From: Breznakibacter xylanolyticus
Lineage (GTDB): Bacteria; Bacteroidota; Bacteroidia; Bacteroidales; Marinilabiliaceae
NCBI RefSeq assembly: GCF_003254275.1
Contig: NZ_QKZK01000008.1
Coordinates: forward strand, 62,001 to 126,000
DNA: 64,000 nucleotides
Direction: 5' to 3'
Made by a program: the position numbers and the translations under genes. The stretch's first letter is position 1. Each line of letters starts with the position of its first letter. The notes beneath the pieces were generated by a model, which had not been told where the DNA came from, ran no database searches, and saw only the letters and a list, made by a program, of their open reading frames with translations. Shown piece after piece: positions 24,100 to 33,683 of the stretch.

Positions 24100-27000
24100 G
24101 ATAAAAGTCGCCCCCGCCGCCGGGTGTGGGACGGTAAACGAGGTCGCCCCCGTGTTGCCGCATGATGGCGCGTGAATAGGCCAGCCCGATACCGGTGCCG
24201 GGCTGATCGTTGCGTGTGGGGCGGCGATGACTGGCAAACACTTCAAACAGGTTGGGTGCCAGTTCGGGGGCGATGCCCGTGCCGTTGTCGATGATAGCCA
24301 CGCTAGGTTGTTTCGATGCATCAGCATCTTGCACCACCAGCCGGATGTGACCTCCCTTTGGGGTGTGGGCGATGGCATTGGCCAGCAGGTTGGTGAGCAC
24401 ACTTTCGGTTTTTTCGGCATCGAGGTTCAGGACGCAAGGCGTGGGCGAGGGTTCGTGGGTCAGGACGATGCTTTTTTGTGCCGCCAGTGCTTTAAAACCG
24501 GCACACATTCGCTCTGTGAGGACGTTCATATCCACCGGAATAAGCGTCAGGGGCATCTTGCCACTCTCCATCTTGCGAAAGTCGAGCAGTTGTGTGACGA
24601 TGCGCAACAGGCGATTGGCATTGTCCTCGATGAGACGTGCCATGTCGTGCGCCCGAGATGGCAGTCGGGTGTCGTGGCGCAGTTCTTCGGCCGGCCCCAA
24701 AATGAGCGTCAGCGGCGTGCGCAGCTCATGCGATAGGTTGGTGAAGAAGTTGAGCTTGATGTCGGTGAGTTCTTTTTCGACGGCCACTTTGTGTCGAAGC
24801 TTCAGGATGGTGCCAAAAAACCGGCGGATGATGGCACCCAGCACGATGGCCACCACCAGGTAAAGGATCATTGCGGGGGTCGATTTCCAGGCGGGCGGGC
24901 GAATGGTGATGCGCAGCGATCGCGTGGCATTGACCGCCTGCAGAGCCGGGTTGCTGAACCGGACGTGAAAGTTGTATTTTCCGGGGGGCACGTGGCTGTA
25001 GTCGGCCTGATGCCCGGTTCCGGCAGGGCGCCACTCCCGGTCGTAGCCCTCCAGGTCGTATTCGTAAGTAGGGCGGTCGGTGGTGGGGCTGTTGAGCGTT
25101 GTCCACCCAATGGTGAATAGGTTTTGCTGGTGCGTCAACTCCAAGTGGTCGGTTTGGGTCATCGATTGGTGCAACGGGCCTTCGGGTGAGGGTTTAACCG
25201 CTTTGCCCATGAGCTGCAGGGAGGTGAAGGTGAGGTTGCCCGGCGACGAAGGCATGATGATGCTGTGCGGATGAAAGGTGTACAGCCCCTTGTTGGTGCC
25301 AAAGCTGATGGTGCCGTCGTACCGCCGGGCCACGGCTCCCTCCGAAAAGGCTGTGTTGGCGATGCCATCGTGGCGCCCAAAATGGTTGATGGTTTTGGTC
25401 GTGGGCTCATAGGCGCAGATGCCGTTTTCGGTCGACATCCACAGTTGTCCCCGGTCATCTTCGGCCAGGGTAAAAATCATGTTGCTGGGCAGTCCGCTGG
25501 CTTGCGTCAGTGTCTCGAATGTCAGATGGCGGGTTTGCGGGTCTGTTTCTTTTAAAATGGAGAGGCCACCACCCAGTGTGGTAACGTACAGGGTGCCAGC
25601 GCTGTTGCAAAGCACCTGAAACACGTCGTTGCTCAGTAGCCCAGAGGTGTTGCCCAGCGATGGGGTGAAGAGCGTAAAGCGGGTTTCGTGATGGTCGGCG
25701 GCGTGGGGTTGCGCCAGCATCAGGCCGTCGGTGGTGCCCAGCCACAGGTTTCCTTGTCGATCCTGTGCCAGATGGCGAACCTTGAGTCCTTGTTGGTCGG
25801 GATAGTTTCCAAACTCGTTGCCGGGGTTGATGAAGCGCTCTCCGTCCATTAGGTTCAGTCCGCCCCCGTAAGTGCCTATCCAAATGCGTCCCCGGTTGTC
25901 CTGTAGAAGGGAATAAATGTTGTCATTCGAGAGTGAGTATGCATCGTCGGGGTGATGGCGATAGTGACTCACTTCATATTCGAGCTTGCCCCGTCGGGTG
26001 AGTTTGAAGAGTCCGTTTCCCTTGGTGCCGGCGTAAATGTTTCCCTGATGATCGTGCAGCAGAGCGTAAACCATGCCCGGTTGTTGGGTGTTGGTGAGCG
26101 TTATTTTTTTGACGATGCGATTGAGCGAATCGAGCACAAAGAGTTCCTGCTTTTTGGTGGCCACCCACAGCAGGCCGTCGTGGTCGTAAAGCAGAGCGCG
26201 TACTTCGTTGGCGATGCTTAGATTGGCCTGTGGTGTCGGCTGTACAAAACGGAACCGCTCACTGGCAAAGGTTACCTTTTCGATGCCCTTAAAATAGGTG
26301 CTCAGCCACAGGGTGCCCGAAGCCTCTTTATAGAAACAGTTCACAAAGTTCGAGACTTTACTTTGCGGGTCGCCGGGGCGATTGTGAAAGTAAGCGATGT
26401 GGTCATGTTCGGGGTCGTAGTAACCAAACCCACCGCCTTTAAGGGTGAGCCAAATGCGGTGGGTTTCATCTTCCATCATCCCGCATTGAGCCGTGGGACG
26501 TAAGTCGGGTGCTACATCCAACGGTTGTTGATAGTGGCGTGTTAGCCCGGTGGTCGGGTCTATTTTAACAATGCCGGGTTGTCGGGTCTCGACCCATATC
26601 AGCCCCCGGCTGTCGACATATAGTTTCAGCACATGGCCGATGGCCGGATGGTGGTAGTGGTGCACCAGGCTTCCGCTGGCTTCATTCACCACTGCTATGC
26701 CACCTTGTTGTGTCCCTGCCAGCAGCTTACCTTGGTTGTCGCACGCCAGTGTGGTGATGGCGGCCGAGGAGGACATGGGGATTGTTTTGAGTTGACGGGT
26801 TTGGGTATCGAATCTCAGCAACAACCCTTTGTCGGTTCCCATCCATACAGCCTGTTCGCCGGCAATGACCGCGGTAATGGCGCCTTGTTCGCGAAGGTAC
26901 GATGGCATCGTGCGTAGGGGCACCGGAGTCATTCCGTGGTTGACACTGTCTTGGCTTAGGCAGGTCACGCTCTTCGCACCGGCCAGCCAAACGCTGCCCC

Positions 27001-27577
27001 CGGTATCTTCAATAATGTGCGTGACATGGTTGTCGGGCAGGGGAATGCTGCTTTGTTCGTTGAAGGATTCAACGGTGGTTTGGTTGTTGGTTGGGTTGGT
27101 GACGATGCGGCAGGCGCCATGGCCGGGCAGGATGATCCAGGTGTCGCCCCGTGGGGTGTGTGTCAATGACCCGATGGTGGGAGGTGTGGGCTTGCCGGGA
27201 AGGGGCGGCAGTGCTTCGAATCGCTCGGTCAACCGGTTGAGGCGGTAAGCCTTTCGATCTACAGTGGTCACCCATATATTGCCATGGCCATCTTCACTGA
27301 GTCCGTCAATGCGGTTGGAGGCGCCGGGGTGGTTGTCACCAGGTTTAAAGGTGACAAAGGCATTGCCGTCGTAACGGTTTAGGCCGTCCCAAGTGGCAAA
27401 CCACATGAAGCCCTGTCTGTCCTTTAGCATGCCCGACACGTGGCTGTGCGACAGTCCGTTTTCGGTGCCCAGATGTTCAAACAAGTGGCGCTGCCCATTG
27501 TCGGCCATCAGCACAACGGTGGACAGAATCCCTAGCATTAGGGGTAGGAGGTGTGGCCGGGGGACGAAAAACTTCAT
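24089..27577 (-). CDS. Hybrid two-component regulator, sensor and histidine kinase part (ends at a frameshift)
   Basis: Read from ATG 27577 (MKFFVPRPHLLPLM), a signal peptide is followed by about 14 propeller repeats (motifs like MWFATWDGLNRYDG, IWIGTYGGGLNLMD), a Y_Y_Y domain (about residues 815-890, PTYEYDLEGYDREW), a membrane helix (PAMILYLVVAIVLGAII), a HisKA domain with NLSHELRTPLTLILG and an ATPase domain with NLLANAIAHTPKGG, DNGTGIAP and GTGIGLAYSR. The frame ends about 12 codons after the last of these. The regulator is divergent from the pectin methylesterase gene and probably controls it. The start at 27604 is rejected because a -7 box TATTTTTG lies at 27599-27592. Confidence 0.88.
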   Translation of the reverse strand: MKFFVPRPHLLPLMLGILSTVVLMADNGQRHLFEHLGTENGLSHSHVSGMLKDRQGFMWFATWDGLNRYDGNAFVTFKPGDNHPGASNRIDGLSEDGHGNIWVTTVDRKAYRLNRLTERFEALPPLPGKPTPPTIGSLTHTPRGDTWIILPGHGACRIVTNPTNNQTTVESFNEQSSIPLPDNHVTHIIEDTGGSVWLAGAKSVTCLSQDSVNHGMTPVPLRTMPSYLREQGAITAVIAGEQAVWMGTDKGLLLRFDTQTRQLKTIPMSSSAAITTLACDNQGKLLAGTQQGGIAVVNEASGSLVHHYHHPAIGHVLKLYVDSRGLIWVETRQPGIVKIDPTTGLTRHYQQPLDVAPDLRPTAQCGMMEDETHRIWLTLKGGGFGYYDPEHDHIAYFHNRPGDPQSKVSNFVNCFYKEASGTLWLSTYFKGIEKVTFASERFRFVQPTPQANLSIANEVRALLYDHDGLLWVATKKQELFVLDSLNRIVKKITLTNTQQPGMVYALLHDHQGNIYAGTKGNGLFKLTRRGKLEYEVSHYRHHPDDAYSLSNDNIYSLLQDNRGRIWIGTYGGGLNLMDGERFINPGNEFGNYPDQQGLKVRHLAQDRQGNLWLGTTDGLMLAQPHAADHHETRFTLFTPSLGNTSGLLSNDVFQVLCNSAGTLYVTTLGGGLSILKETDPQTRHLTFETLTQASGLPSNMIFTLAEDDRGQLWMSTENGICAYEPTTKTINHFGRHDGIANTAFSEGAVARRYDGTISFGTNKGLYTFHPHSIIMPSSPGNLTFTSLQLMGKAVKPSPEGPLHQSMTQTDHLELTHQQNLFTIGWTTLNSPTTDRPTYEYDLEGYDREWRPAGTGHQADYSHVPPGKYNFHVRFSNPALQAVNATRSLRITIRPPAWKSTPAMILYLVVAIVLGAIIRRFFGTILKLRHKVAVEKELTDIKLNFFTNLSHELRTPLTLILGPAEELRHDTRLPSRAHDMARLIEDNANRLLRIVTQLLDFRKMESGKMPLTLIPVDMNVLTERMCAGFKALAAQKSIVLTHEPSPTPCVLNLDAEKTESVLTNLLANAIAHTPKGGHIRLVVQDADASKQPSVAIIDNGTGIAPELAPNLFEVFASHRRPTRNDQPGTGIGLAYSRAIMRQHGGDLVYRPTPGGGGDFYHAI
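24111..24115 (-). other. Frameshift site in the hybrid regulator
   Basis: A run of five C (five G in the coding strand) lies in CCCGGCGGCGGGGGCGAC. With four G the frame gives TPGGGATFIML and continues into the receiver domain; with five it gives TPGGGGDFYHAI and stops. Sequencing error, recent mutation and length variation of the run are all possible. Confidence 0.8.
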
Positions 27578-27892
27578 TGCGTGACTTTTAACAAAAATAG
27601 ACAATCGTGTGTCGGGTGTCAGGGGTGGTTTTGCCTGTTTTGGGGTGATGATTTGTTGGTGTGGTGGGTGGTTGTTGTGTTAATGTGTTGTGTTTGTGAT
27701 GATTTGTTGATGAATGTTTTGTGCTGGTTCTGGTGTTGTTTTCTTTGTGGCTGCGGTGATTCCTTCAGGTTATTCGGCAATATCTTCAAATGGTTCTCTT
27801 TTGATTGCGATAATTTTGGTTTGTTAACATTTGCTGCGGGCGTTGCCCGGCAAAGGTCAAAACATCGCATTGTTTCATTAATAGTTATACCA
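27578..27892. other. Divergent promoter region between regulator and pectin methylesterase
   Basis: Minus strand: TATTTTTG at 27599-27592, 14 bases before the regulator ATG. Plus strand: TAATTTTG at 27811-27818, 74 bases before the esterase ATG, without a clear -33 box. 27600-27770 is strongly G and T biased on the plus strand. The open frame runs through here only because of that bias. A binding site of the AraC-type regulator would be expected but no clear direct repeat was identified. Confidence 0.5.
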
Positions 27893-30800
27893 ATGAAAAA
27901 AATCATTTTATCGGCATGGGGAGTGTTGCTGGGAACCACGCTCGCGGTGGGTCAGTTGACAGAACCCCCGTTTTACGATTTCACGAACACAGTCCCTGAG
28001 GGCATTCAGATGGATTATGCCACAGGTATGAGTACCGACAATCCCTCGACTCTCAGCCTGAACGGGGGGAGTTATAAATTACATGGAACCACTTATGGTT
28101 TGAACATGAAGGTCGATGGTAACATCAACCTGGCTGTGTCTGGGAGTAGTACGGTTCGCTTTCTGGGTTCGAAGTATTCGGGGCTTAAAATGGCAGGGAC
28201 GGCTACCTATCAGGGGGATTTGGGCGAGCAGGTGACCAATGTGGTGACAGATTTGGTCGATACATACGATTTTGTGTATGATGGCGGCGCTGCAACCCTC
28301 AACTTTAAAACCATTGCCGGTACGGGGAATGATCTTTATTTGCCCCGCATGACGGTCATTCCTGCCCAGTTGGGAGGTAGTATTTCTGAACCCGAAAAGA
28401 ACATTATTTACAACTTTGACCTGCGTGATGGCAGCATCATTCCTACAACCACCGATGGCAAGTCTACTATCGAGCAGGGGCTGTTTAAGATTGAGCCGGG
28501 CGCCTCAAATGCCTATGGATATAATGGCTCAACTCACGGTTCTGTTCTTAAAGCTGGGAATAAAATCACCCTTAAGGTGGCCGGCAATTCTTACATAAAA
28601 TTGGGAGGATGTCAGTATTCAAACGGTACAGTGGATGTGAGCAGCACCACCGGGGCATTCGATAAGACCTCTCAAGATACCAAAACCACCATGTGCTTTC
28701 ATGAGGATGGCTCAATGGTCGATTTTCTTTACGTGGGAACGGCCGGAACCGTGGAGCTTCTCTTTTCCGGAACCACCTATATTCCCATGATTCAAATTTT
28801 GCCCGTTCCTTACGAGGTGACTCTGAATCCGTGGGTGCAAAAAACGGGGACTATCACCATTAATGGCACGCAAATCAGTTACACGGCCGGTGCCGATGCA
28901 GCTGCCAAGCCGGTGGTGTCGCTGAGTGCCGGTGAGTTGATGTATGATGCATTGCCTGATATGGCCGGGGTGATCATCGATTTGGGCGGTGCCGCGCTTT
29001 CGTCGTTTACGCCTGTTTTCACGGGCGATATCGCTTCGGTAACCGTCAATGGAAACCAGTTGGAGGTGACTTTTACAGGCGAAAGCTCTTTGCCCAACAG
29101 CTGTGCAATAACTGTGAGTGATAGCCATGCCGTTGAGGCGCAGGCCGGAACCTCTCACAATTATCCTTTCAACGATGGCAGCGTCTTGCCTCAGGTGAGT
29201 TACACCTCGTTGCGTTATCATTGCTTCATTACCGCCGATGGGTTGGTGTCGATGAAAAGCAATACGACTACCAATTCTCTCATGTTTGGATTTCACGATG
29301 GCACGCATGGGGCGACCATGTATTCAGGAAATAGCATCGACTTTACTGTGGCCGGTAACGCCACCATCACGTTTGGGGTGTGTCAGTACGGGAGTGCAAC
29401 GGATGCGGTGTTTGAATTCTCCGACTCCGATGGTGCGGTTTTGGGAAGCATTCCTGCTAAAGGTAGCGGAAGTTGTTCTACCAGTAGTTTCTCATATACC
29501 GGCAATGCCGGGGTGATTACGGCCACTTTAAAGAGCGTTGCTTACCCCAATGCCGAGATTTATATTCATGGCGTGTCGGTTGAGAACGCTGCTTTGATTC
29601 TTCCATCCGAAGGTAAAACCGACGTGTGGGATTTTGGCGCCCAGCAGCTCGACGAAGCCCTTTACAACAACCAATTGACCGAAGCAATCATCAATGCCTG
29701 GTATCCGGCGTCGGTGACGGTTGGTTCAACGAACCTTAACTTCCCCAGTTCCGTTTCGGCCGGCGTGATGAGCTGGGTGGGTGGCAGCAACGACCGTTTG
29801 CGCACCTCCAACACCAATTTGACCCGATACGATGAAGAGTTGGGTGGGGTGGGTTACGTTGGTCGTTTGTATGTCAATGCCGGTGCTGCGGTTGGTCGCT
29901 ACATGAGTTTGACTTTGAGCGAAGACGATGAGGTGACCTTGATGATGAAGTCCGATGGCGGTGGAAAAATCAACTTTAAATACGTGGCCGATCCCGAGGC
30001 TCAAACCGATAAGGTGGCCATCACTGCCGAATTAACCGAGCTGAAGTTTGTGGCAAAAAATGCGGGTACCTATCATATTTTTGATGAGGTGGGTAAGCCC
30101 AGTTATTATCGTGTTTATCGGAAAGATGCTGTTTACAAAAACCTCACCGGAGCGGTCGATGTGACTGCGGCATCCGATATCCCTGAAGGGTACGCCATTG
30201 CTTTTACCAATGCGGCCGGTAAAACCTGGAAGGCCACCATGGGCAGCAATAGTTATTCGGTGAGTCTGCCTGTGGGGTACAGCTACGAAGTGACGTTGAC
30301 CGATGCCAATGGCTACATCATCTCCTCCTCGACCTCTGTGGAGGTGACGGAAGCTTCCCTTGCCTTTGATGTGACGATAAAAAAAGTTGAATTGTTTGCT
30401 GTGAGCGGTTCGATTGTGGGATTGGAAGGCAATATATCCCAAATGACCTTGGTATTGACCCCCGATGCGGCTGCCAATAAAATCTATCAACCCCAACCGG
30501 TCATCAACACCGCTGATGCCACTTACACCGTGATGTTGGAGCCCAATTGCGAATATACTTTGTCTGCCTCTGGCGTGAACGATTACTACATTCCGTTGGA
30601 CAAATTGACCATTACCGATGCCACGACCACTGACATTTCTTTTGCGTTAAAACCAACCCACAATGTGGCTGTTACGTCACCGGGACTGACTACGGAACAA
30701 CTTGGAAAGTTGTCTGTATCGTTTACCAATCTTAACGAAGCCGGTTATAGTTACCATTTTGCATCGGTGAGCGGTATCGCTTTGCGCGATGGTGTGTATG

Positions 30801-32731
30801 CGGTGACTTGCGCTGGTTTGGATGAGTATCCGCTGGCTTTGGCGTTGACTTCAAATCTGACGGTTAACAGTTCTGATGTATCGAAAGAGCTGGCGTTTGA
30901 GCCTGTGACCAACTGGTCGTTCGACGACCAAACTATTGCCAATGGTACGCCTGCTTATAAGGGGATGTTGTTTTCCGGTAGTGCTTACAACGAGGTGGCC
31001 AAAGGTCATCTGGTGGCCGGTGCAGGAGCCACTGTTAAAGTGCCCGTGAACGTGGGCGAGAAGATAGCCATCACCTATTATTATGCCGCCAACTTCAGCA
31101 TCGAAGGTGGAGAGCCCATCACCACTGCAAGTGGAAGCACCTCGGTATTTGAAAATACCGAATATGTCTACAACGGCACTGATCCCGGTTTTGTCACCCT
31201 TTCGGTGGCTGGAACCACCTATTTTACTCATGTGAAAACGAGTGTGGTGGTGCCTTACCAGGAGGTGATTACCGTGGGAGCCGACAAGCAATGTCAAACC
31301 ATCAACGAAGCACTCGAAATGGTTCGACAAATGGCCAGAACTGCCGATCAACGCGTCACTATTCAAATCGACCCGGGCAATTACGAAGAGATGTTGGTGG
31401 TGGATGTGCCCAGCGTGACTTTGAAAAACGCATCGGCCACCCCCGATATTGCTCTGCTGAATAAAGGTATTGACATCTCGGCCAATGCCGTGCGCATCAC
31501 CTCGTACTATGGCCACGGTTACAGTTATTACAGCATGGCATCGAACCAGAAATGGAATGCCGATGTGTTGCGTGTCAACAAGGAAAACGGATACCTGTCG
31601 TACGTCAATAAAGGTTCAGGAACCACCAATGGTTCATACTGGAACGCCACTGTGGTGGTAAGCGCTGCCGGTTTTCAGGCCGAGGACATCATCTTCGAGA
31701 ACTCGTTCAATCAGTACATCTCACAAAAAGAGTCGCAAGACGTGGTGGTGATGTGGGAAAGTGGCAGCAAGGGCGCCCGTCCCACCGATATGGGCAATAC
31801 TGACGTGCAAAACAAGAGTTTTGTGGAAAGGGCTGCGGCCATCGCCTTCTTAAGCAGTGCTGATAAGGCCATTCTTAACAAGTGTCGTGTGGTGGGGCGT
31901 CAGGATTCGTTTTATGGCGGTCAGAATGCTCGTGTGGTGGTGTACAAAGGCGCCATGATGGGCGGCACCGACTATTTGTTTGGCGGTATGGTGGCCACCT
32001 TCTACAAAACCGATTTGGTGATGAATACCAGCGATGTCTCTACCGATGTGTGCTATATCACCGCAGCCCAGCAGGCTTCAGGACGGGGGTATCTGATGTA
32101 TGAGTGCAACGTCACTTCGGCCATTCCGGGCACTGAAACGGCTTCAGCCTATCTGTCGAAACCCAGTTATTTCGGCCGTCCCTGGCAGGCAACCACCAGC
32201 GAAGTGGTGTTCTTCAATACCACTGTTCAAACCACCGATTTCACAGGGTTTGCAGGCAAATCGATGATTGCTCCGGTTGCCTGGTTGAACTCATTGGGGG
32301 GCGAGTCGAATAAGATGTACGAGTTTGGAACCGTTGAAAAGTCGGGTGAAAACAATACGGCCAGCCGAGCCTCGTGGTCAACCGTGCTCACGCAACCCAC
32401 GCTCACTGACGGTACTGCCATCACCACCTTGAATTTCACCAAAGGGAGTGACGGTTGGGATCCCATTCCGGCCTTGGTGGCTGCCGATCCATCCACATCG
32501 GTGGTGAAGCCCGGTGCCCCATCGTTCATTGAGGTGTATGCTGCCAATGGACGCATTGTTGTGGCTAACGTTAATGCCGCTGCCACCATTCATCTCTACA
32601 ACATCGGCGGTGCTCTTATCCGATCTATTCAAACGGATGGCGACATCGATCTCGATGCTCCGCGCGGCATTTATGTGGTGAAGGTGATGGCTCCCGATGC
32701 CAACAAAACTGTTAAAGTGGGGCTCTATTAA
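27893..32731 (+). CDS. Secreted multidomain pectin methylesterase with type IX sorting domain
   Basis: A 1612-residue exported protein. Signal peptide MKKIILSAWGVLLGTTLAVG; I reject the 114-codon upstream extension because it has non-coding composition. Four related modules of about 110-140 residues occur near 27-155, 165-300, 420-565 and 1005-1115 (shared pattern: FD/FNDG, ... G..I...V.G...I.....QY, ... G.V...F). Between them lie Ig/Fn3-like stretches. The catalytic pectinesterase domain (about 1128-1480) has AAAIAFLSSADKAILNKC, GRQDSFYG, GTDYLFGG and YFGRPW, supplying the Gln, Asp, Asp and Arg of the family. The last 70 residues (IVVANVNAA...GIYVVKVM) are a type A sorting domain for the type IX system. 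It would remove methyl groups from pectin at the cell surface. Confidence 0.9.
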   Translation: MKKIILSAWGVLLGTTLAVGQLTEPPFYDFTNTVPEGIQMDYATGMSTDNPSTLSLNGGSYKLHGTTYGLNMKVDGNINLAVSGSSTVRFLGSKYSGLKMAGTATYQGDLGEQVTNVVTDLVDTYDFVYDGGAATLNFKTIAGTGNDLYLPRMTVIPAQLGGSISEPEKNIIYNFDLRDGSIIPTTTDGKSTIEQGLFKIEPGASNAYGYNGSTHGSVLKAGNKITLKVAGNSYIKLGGCQYSNGTVDVSSTTGAFDKTSQDTKTTMCFHEDGSMVDFLYVGTAGTVELLFSGTTYIPMIQILPVPYEVTLNPWVQKTGTITINGTQISYTAGADAAAKPVVSLSAGELMYDALPDMAGVIIDLGGAALSSFTPVFTGDIASVTVNGNQLEVTFTGESSLPNSCAITVSDSHAVEAQAGTSHNYPFNDGSVLPQVSYTSLRYHCFITADGLVSMKSNTTTNSLMFGFHDGTHGATMYSGNSIDFTVAGNATITFGVCQYGSATDAVFEFSDSDGAVLGSIPAKGSGSCSTSSFSYTGNAGVITATLKSVAYPNAEIYIHGVSVENAALILPSEGKTDVWDFGAQQLDEALYNNQLTEAIINAWYPASVTVGSTNLNFPSSVSAGVMSWVGGSNDRLRTSNTNLTRYDEELGGVGYVGRLYVNAGAAVGRYMSLTLSEDDEVTLMMKSDGGGKINFKYVADPEAQTDKVAITAELTELKFVAKNAGTYHIFDEVGKPSYYRVYRKDAVYKNLTGAVDVTAASDIPEGYAIAFTNAAGKTWKATMGSNSYSVSLPVGYSYEVTLTDANGYIISSSTSVEVTEASLAFDVTIKKVELFAVSGSIVGLEGNISQMTLVLTPDAAANKIYQPQPVINTADATYTVMLEPNCEYTLSASGVNDYYIPLDKLTITDATTTDISFALKPTHNVAVTSPGLTTEQLGKLSVSFTNLNEAGYSYHFASVSGIALRDGVYAVTCAGLDEYPLALALTSNLTVNSSDVSKELAFEPVTNWSFDDQTIANGTPAYKGMLFSGSAYNEVAKGHLVAGAGATVKVPVNVGEKIAITYYYAANFSIEGGEPITTASGSTSVFENTEYVYNGTDPGFVTLSVAGTTYFTHVKTSVVVPYQEVITVGADKQCQTINEALEMVRQMARTADQRVTIQIDPGNYEEMLVVDVPSVTLKNASATPDIALLNKGIDISANAVRITSYYGHGYSYYSMASNQKWNADVLRVNKENGYLSYVNKGSGTTNGSYWNATVVVSAAGFQAEDIIFENSFNQYISQKESQDVVVMWESGSKGARPTDMGNTDVQNKSFVERAAAIAFLSSADKAILNKCRVVGRQDSFYGGQNARVVVYKGAMMGGTDYLFGGMVATFYKTDLVMNTSDVSTDVCYITAAQQASGRGYLMYECNVTSAIPGTETASAYLSKPSYFGRPWQATTSEVVFFNTTVQTTDFTGFAGKSMIAPVAWLNSLGGESNKMYEFGTVEKSGENNTASRASWSTVLTQPTLTDGTAITTLNFTKGSDGWDPIPALVAADPSTSVVKPGAPSFIEVYAANGRIVVANVNAAATIHLYNIGGALIRSIQTDGDIDLDAPRGIYVVKVMAPDANKTVKVGLY

Positions 32732-32757
32732 ATTTTGGTTGATATAATATGCCCTGC

Positions 32758-32790
32758 AAGAGGATGTCCGTCATGGATGTCCTCTTTTTT
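32758..32790 (+). terminator. Terminator after the pectin methylesterase gene
   Basis: Stem AAGAGGA..TCC and GGA..TCCTCTT with a two-base internal mismatch, loop GTCAT, followed by TTTTTT. It lies 26 bases after the stop codon. Confidence 0.75.
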
Positions 32791-33076
32791 AATTTAGGAG
32801 GCCGAAATTGCAGGGGAGTGGCAAGTCTTTGGTGATTTCGTAGATGTTTTTGTAATTCCATTTGGATACGGAACGGTAATGGCCTGTTTCATTTGATAGA
32901 AATTCTTCTCTTGAGGATTTTTCCGGGAAATGGTTGAGGTTTCCAGCTAATTGGATCAGTTCATTTTTTTAATCATTCGGGCTGCTGGAATCGATTTTTT
33001 TTGCGATGTGATGGTAGATGTCGTCTAAATGTTTTTTTTGCCAATCGATCCCATCGGATGGGAAGTGAAACTCGAT
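32791..33076 (-). pseudogene. Decayed RelE/ParE-type toxin gene
   Basis: Read on the minus strand, fragments WQKKHLDDIYHHIAKKI, then after an in-frame TAA, NELIQLAGNLNHFPEK and NETGHYRSVSKWNYKNIYE match the layout of ParE/RelE toxins found in Bacteroidota. An internal stop, no proper start codon and loss of the usual last strand (it ends KDLPLPCNFGLLN) mark it as dead. It follows the antitoxin remnant directly, as in an intact operon. Confidence 0.65.
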
Positions 33077-33325
33077 TTACCAATTTTCAACCTCCTTGTT
33101 CATTTCTTCCTGGGCTAGGTAATCACCTGATTTTGCACGATCACTGGCTGCGCTAATTCGCTCGGCTAGTTCTTGTTGTGTAATGGGTTAGCCGTTAGTA
33201 TTATACCCGATAGTACTTTGGGTAAATGAATATTCCTGGCTCAAGGCATAGACCCTATTTAAAAAATCTTCATCAGCAAGGTTGATGTAAGCGTGCAATT
33301 CTTTTCTTAATTCAGCAATTTCCAT
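33077..33325 (-). pseudogene. Antitoxin gene with a nonsense mutation
   Basis: Translation from 33325 gives MEIAELRKELHAYINLADED and onward for 45 residues, a TAA at 33190-33188, and then PITQQELAERISAASDRAKS to a natural end at ENW. This is the 83-codon layout of antitoxins paired with ParE-like toxins in this phylum, where the position of the stop is usually a charged residue before P-(I/L)-T. One base change (likely AAA to TAA) would explain it. A promoter box TACTTTTG remains at 33350-33343. Confidence 0.65.
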
Positions 33326-33350
33326 AATCTGTTTGTTTGATACAAAAGTA

Positions 33351-33683
33351 CGGCATATTCTTAGTGTGATTTACAATAAAATTATTGCCAAATTATTATG
33401 GATGTGAATGAAGGGTTGGTGTATTTCCGCGAAACTCTGTCTCCATTGTGTTACTCTTTTATGTAACAACATTGTAGTTGTTATTATGACCGGATTATTA
33501 CATCGGCTAATCAGGGACTACTATATAACTCTTTTGCAGCGTGACACTGAGGTTTCTTCTCTTCACTGGTTCTCATCTTATCTCACTGCAACTCAGCGTC
33601 ATTTCTTAGTTGTTTGCACTTTGGACGATGTGTTTACACTGAGTTGAATGGATGTTGATTTGCAACAAGTTAAATAAGTGTTT
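33351..33683. other. Non-coding region upstream of the dead toxin-antitoxin pair
   Basis: AT-rich sequence with a short inverted repeat GTTACTCTTTTATGTAAC (33450-33467). A 79-codon open frame on the plus strand (33408-33647) has no start context or recognisable similarity. Nothing else could be supported. Confidence 0.5.

Noticed and set aside
27551-27892. 114-codon N-terminal extension of the pectin methylesterase
   Set aside because: It encodes Trp/Cys/Val-rich nonsense from G/T-biased DNA; the signal peptide begins at 27893.
33408-33647. 79-codon plus-strand open frame
   Set aside because: No recognisable similarity, and poor start context in an AT-rich gap next to pseudogenes.
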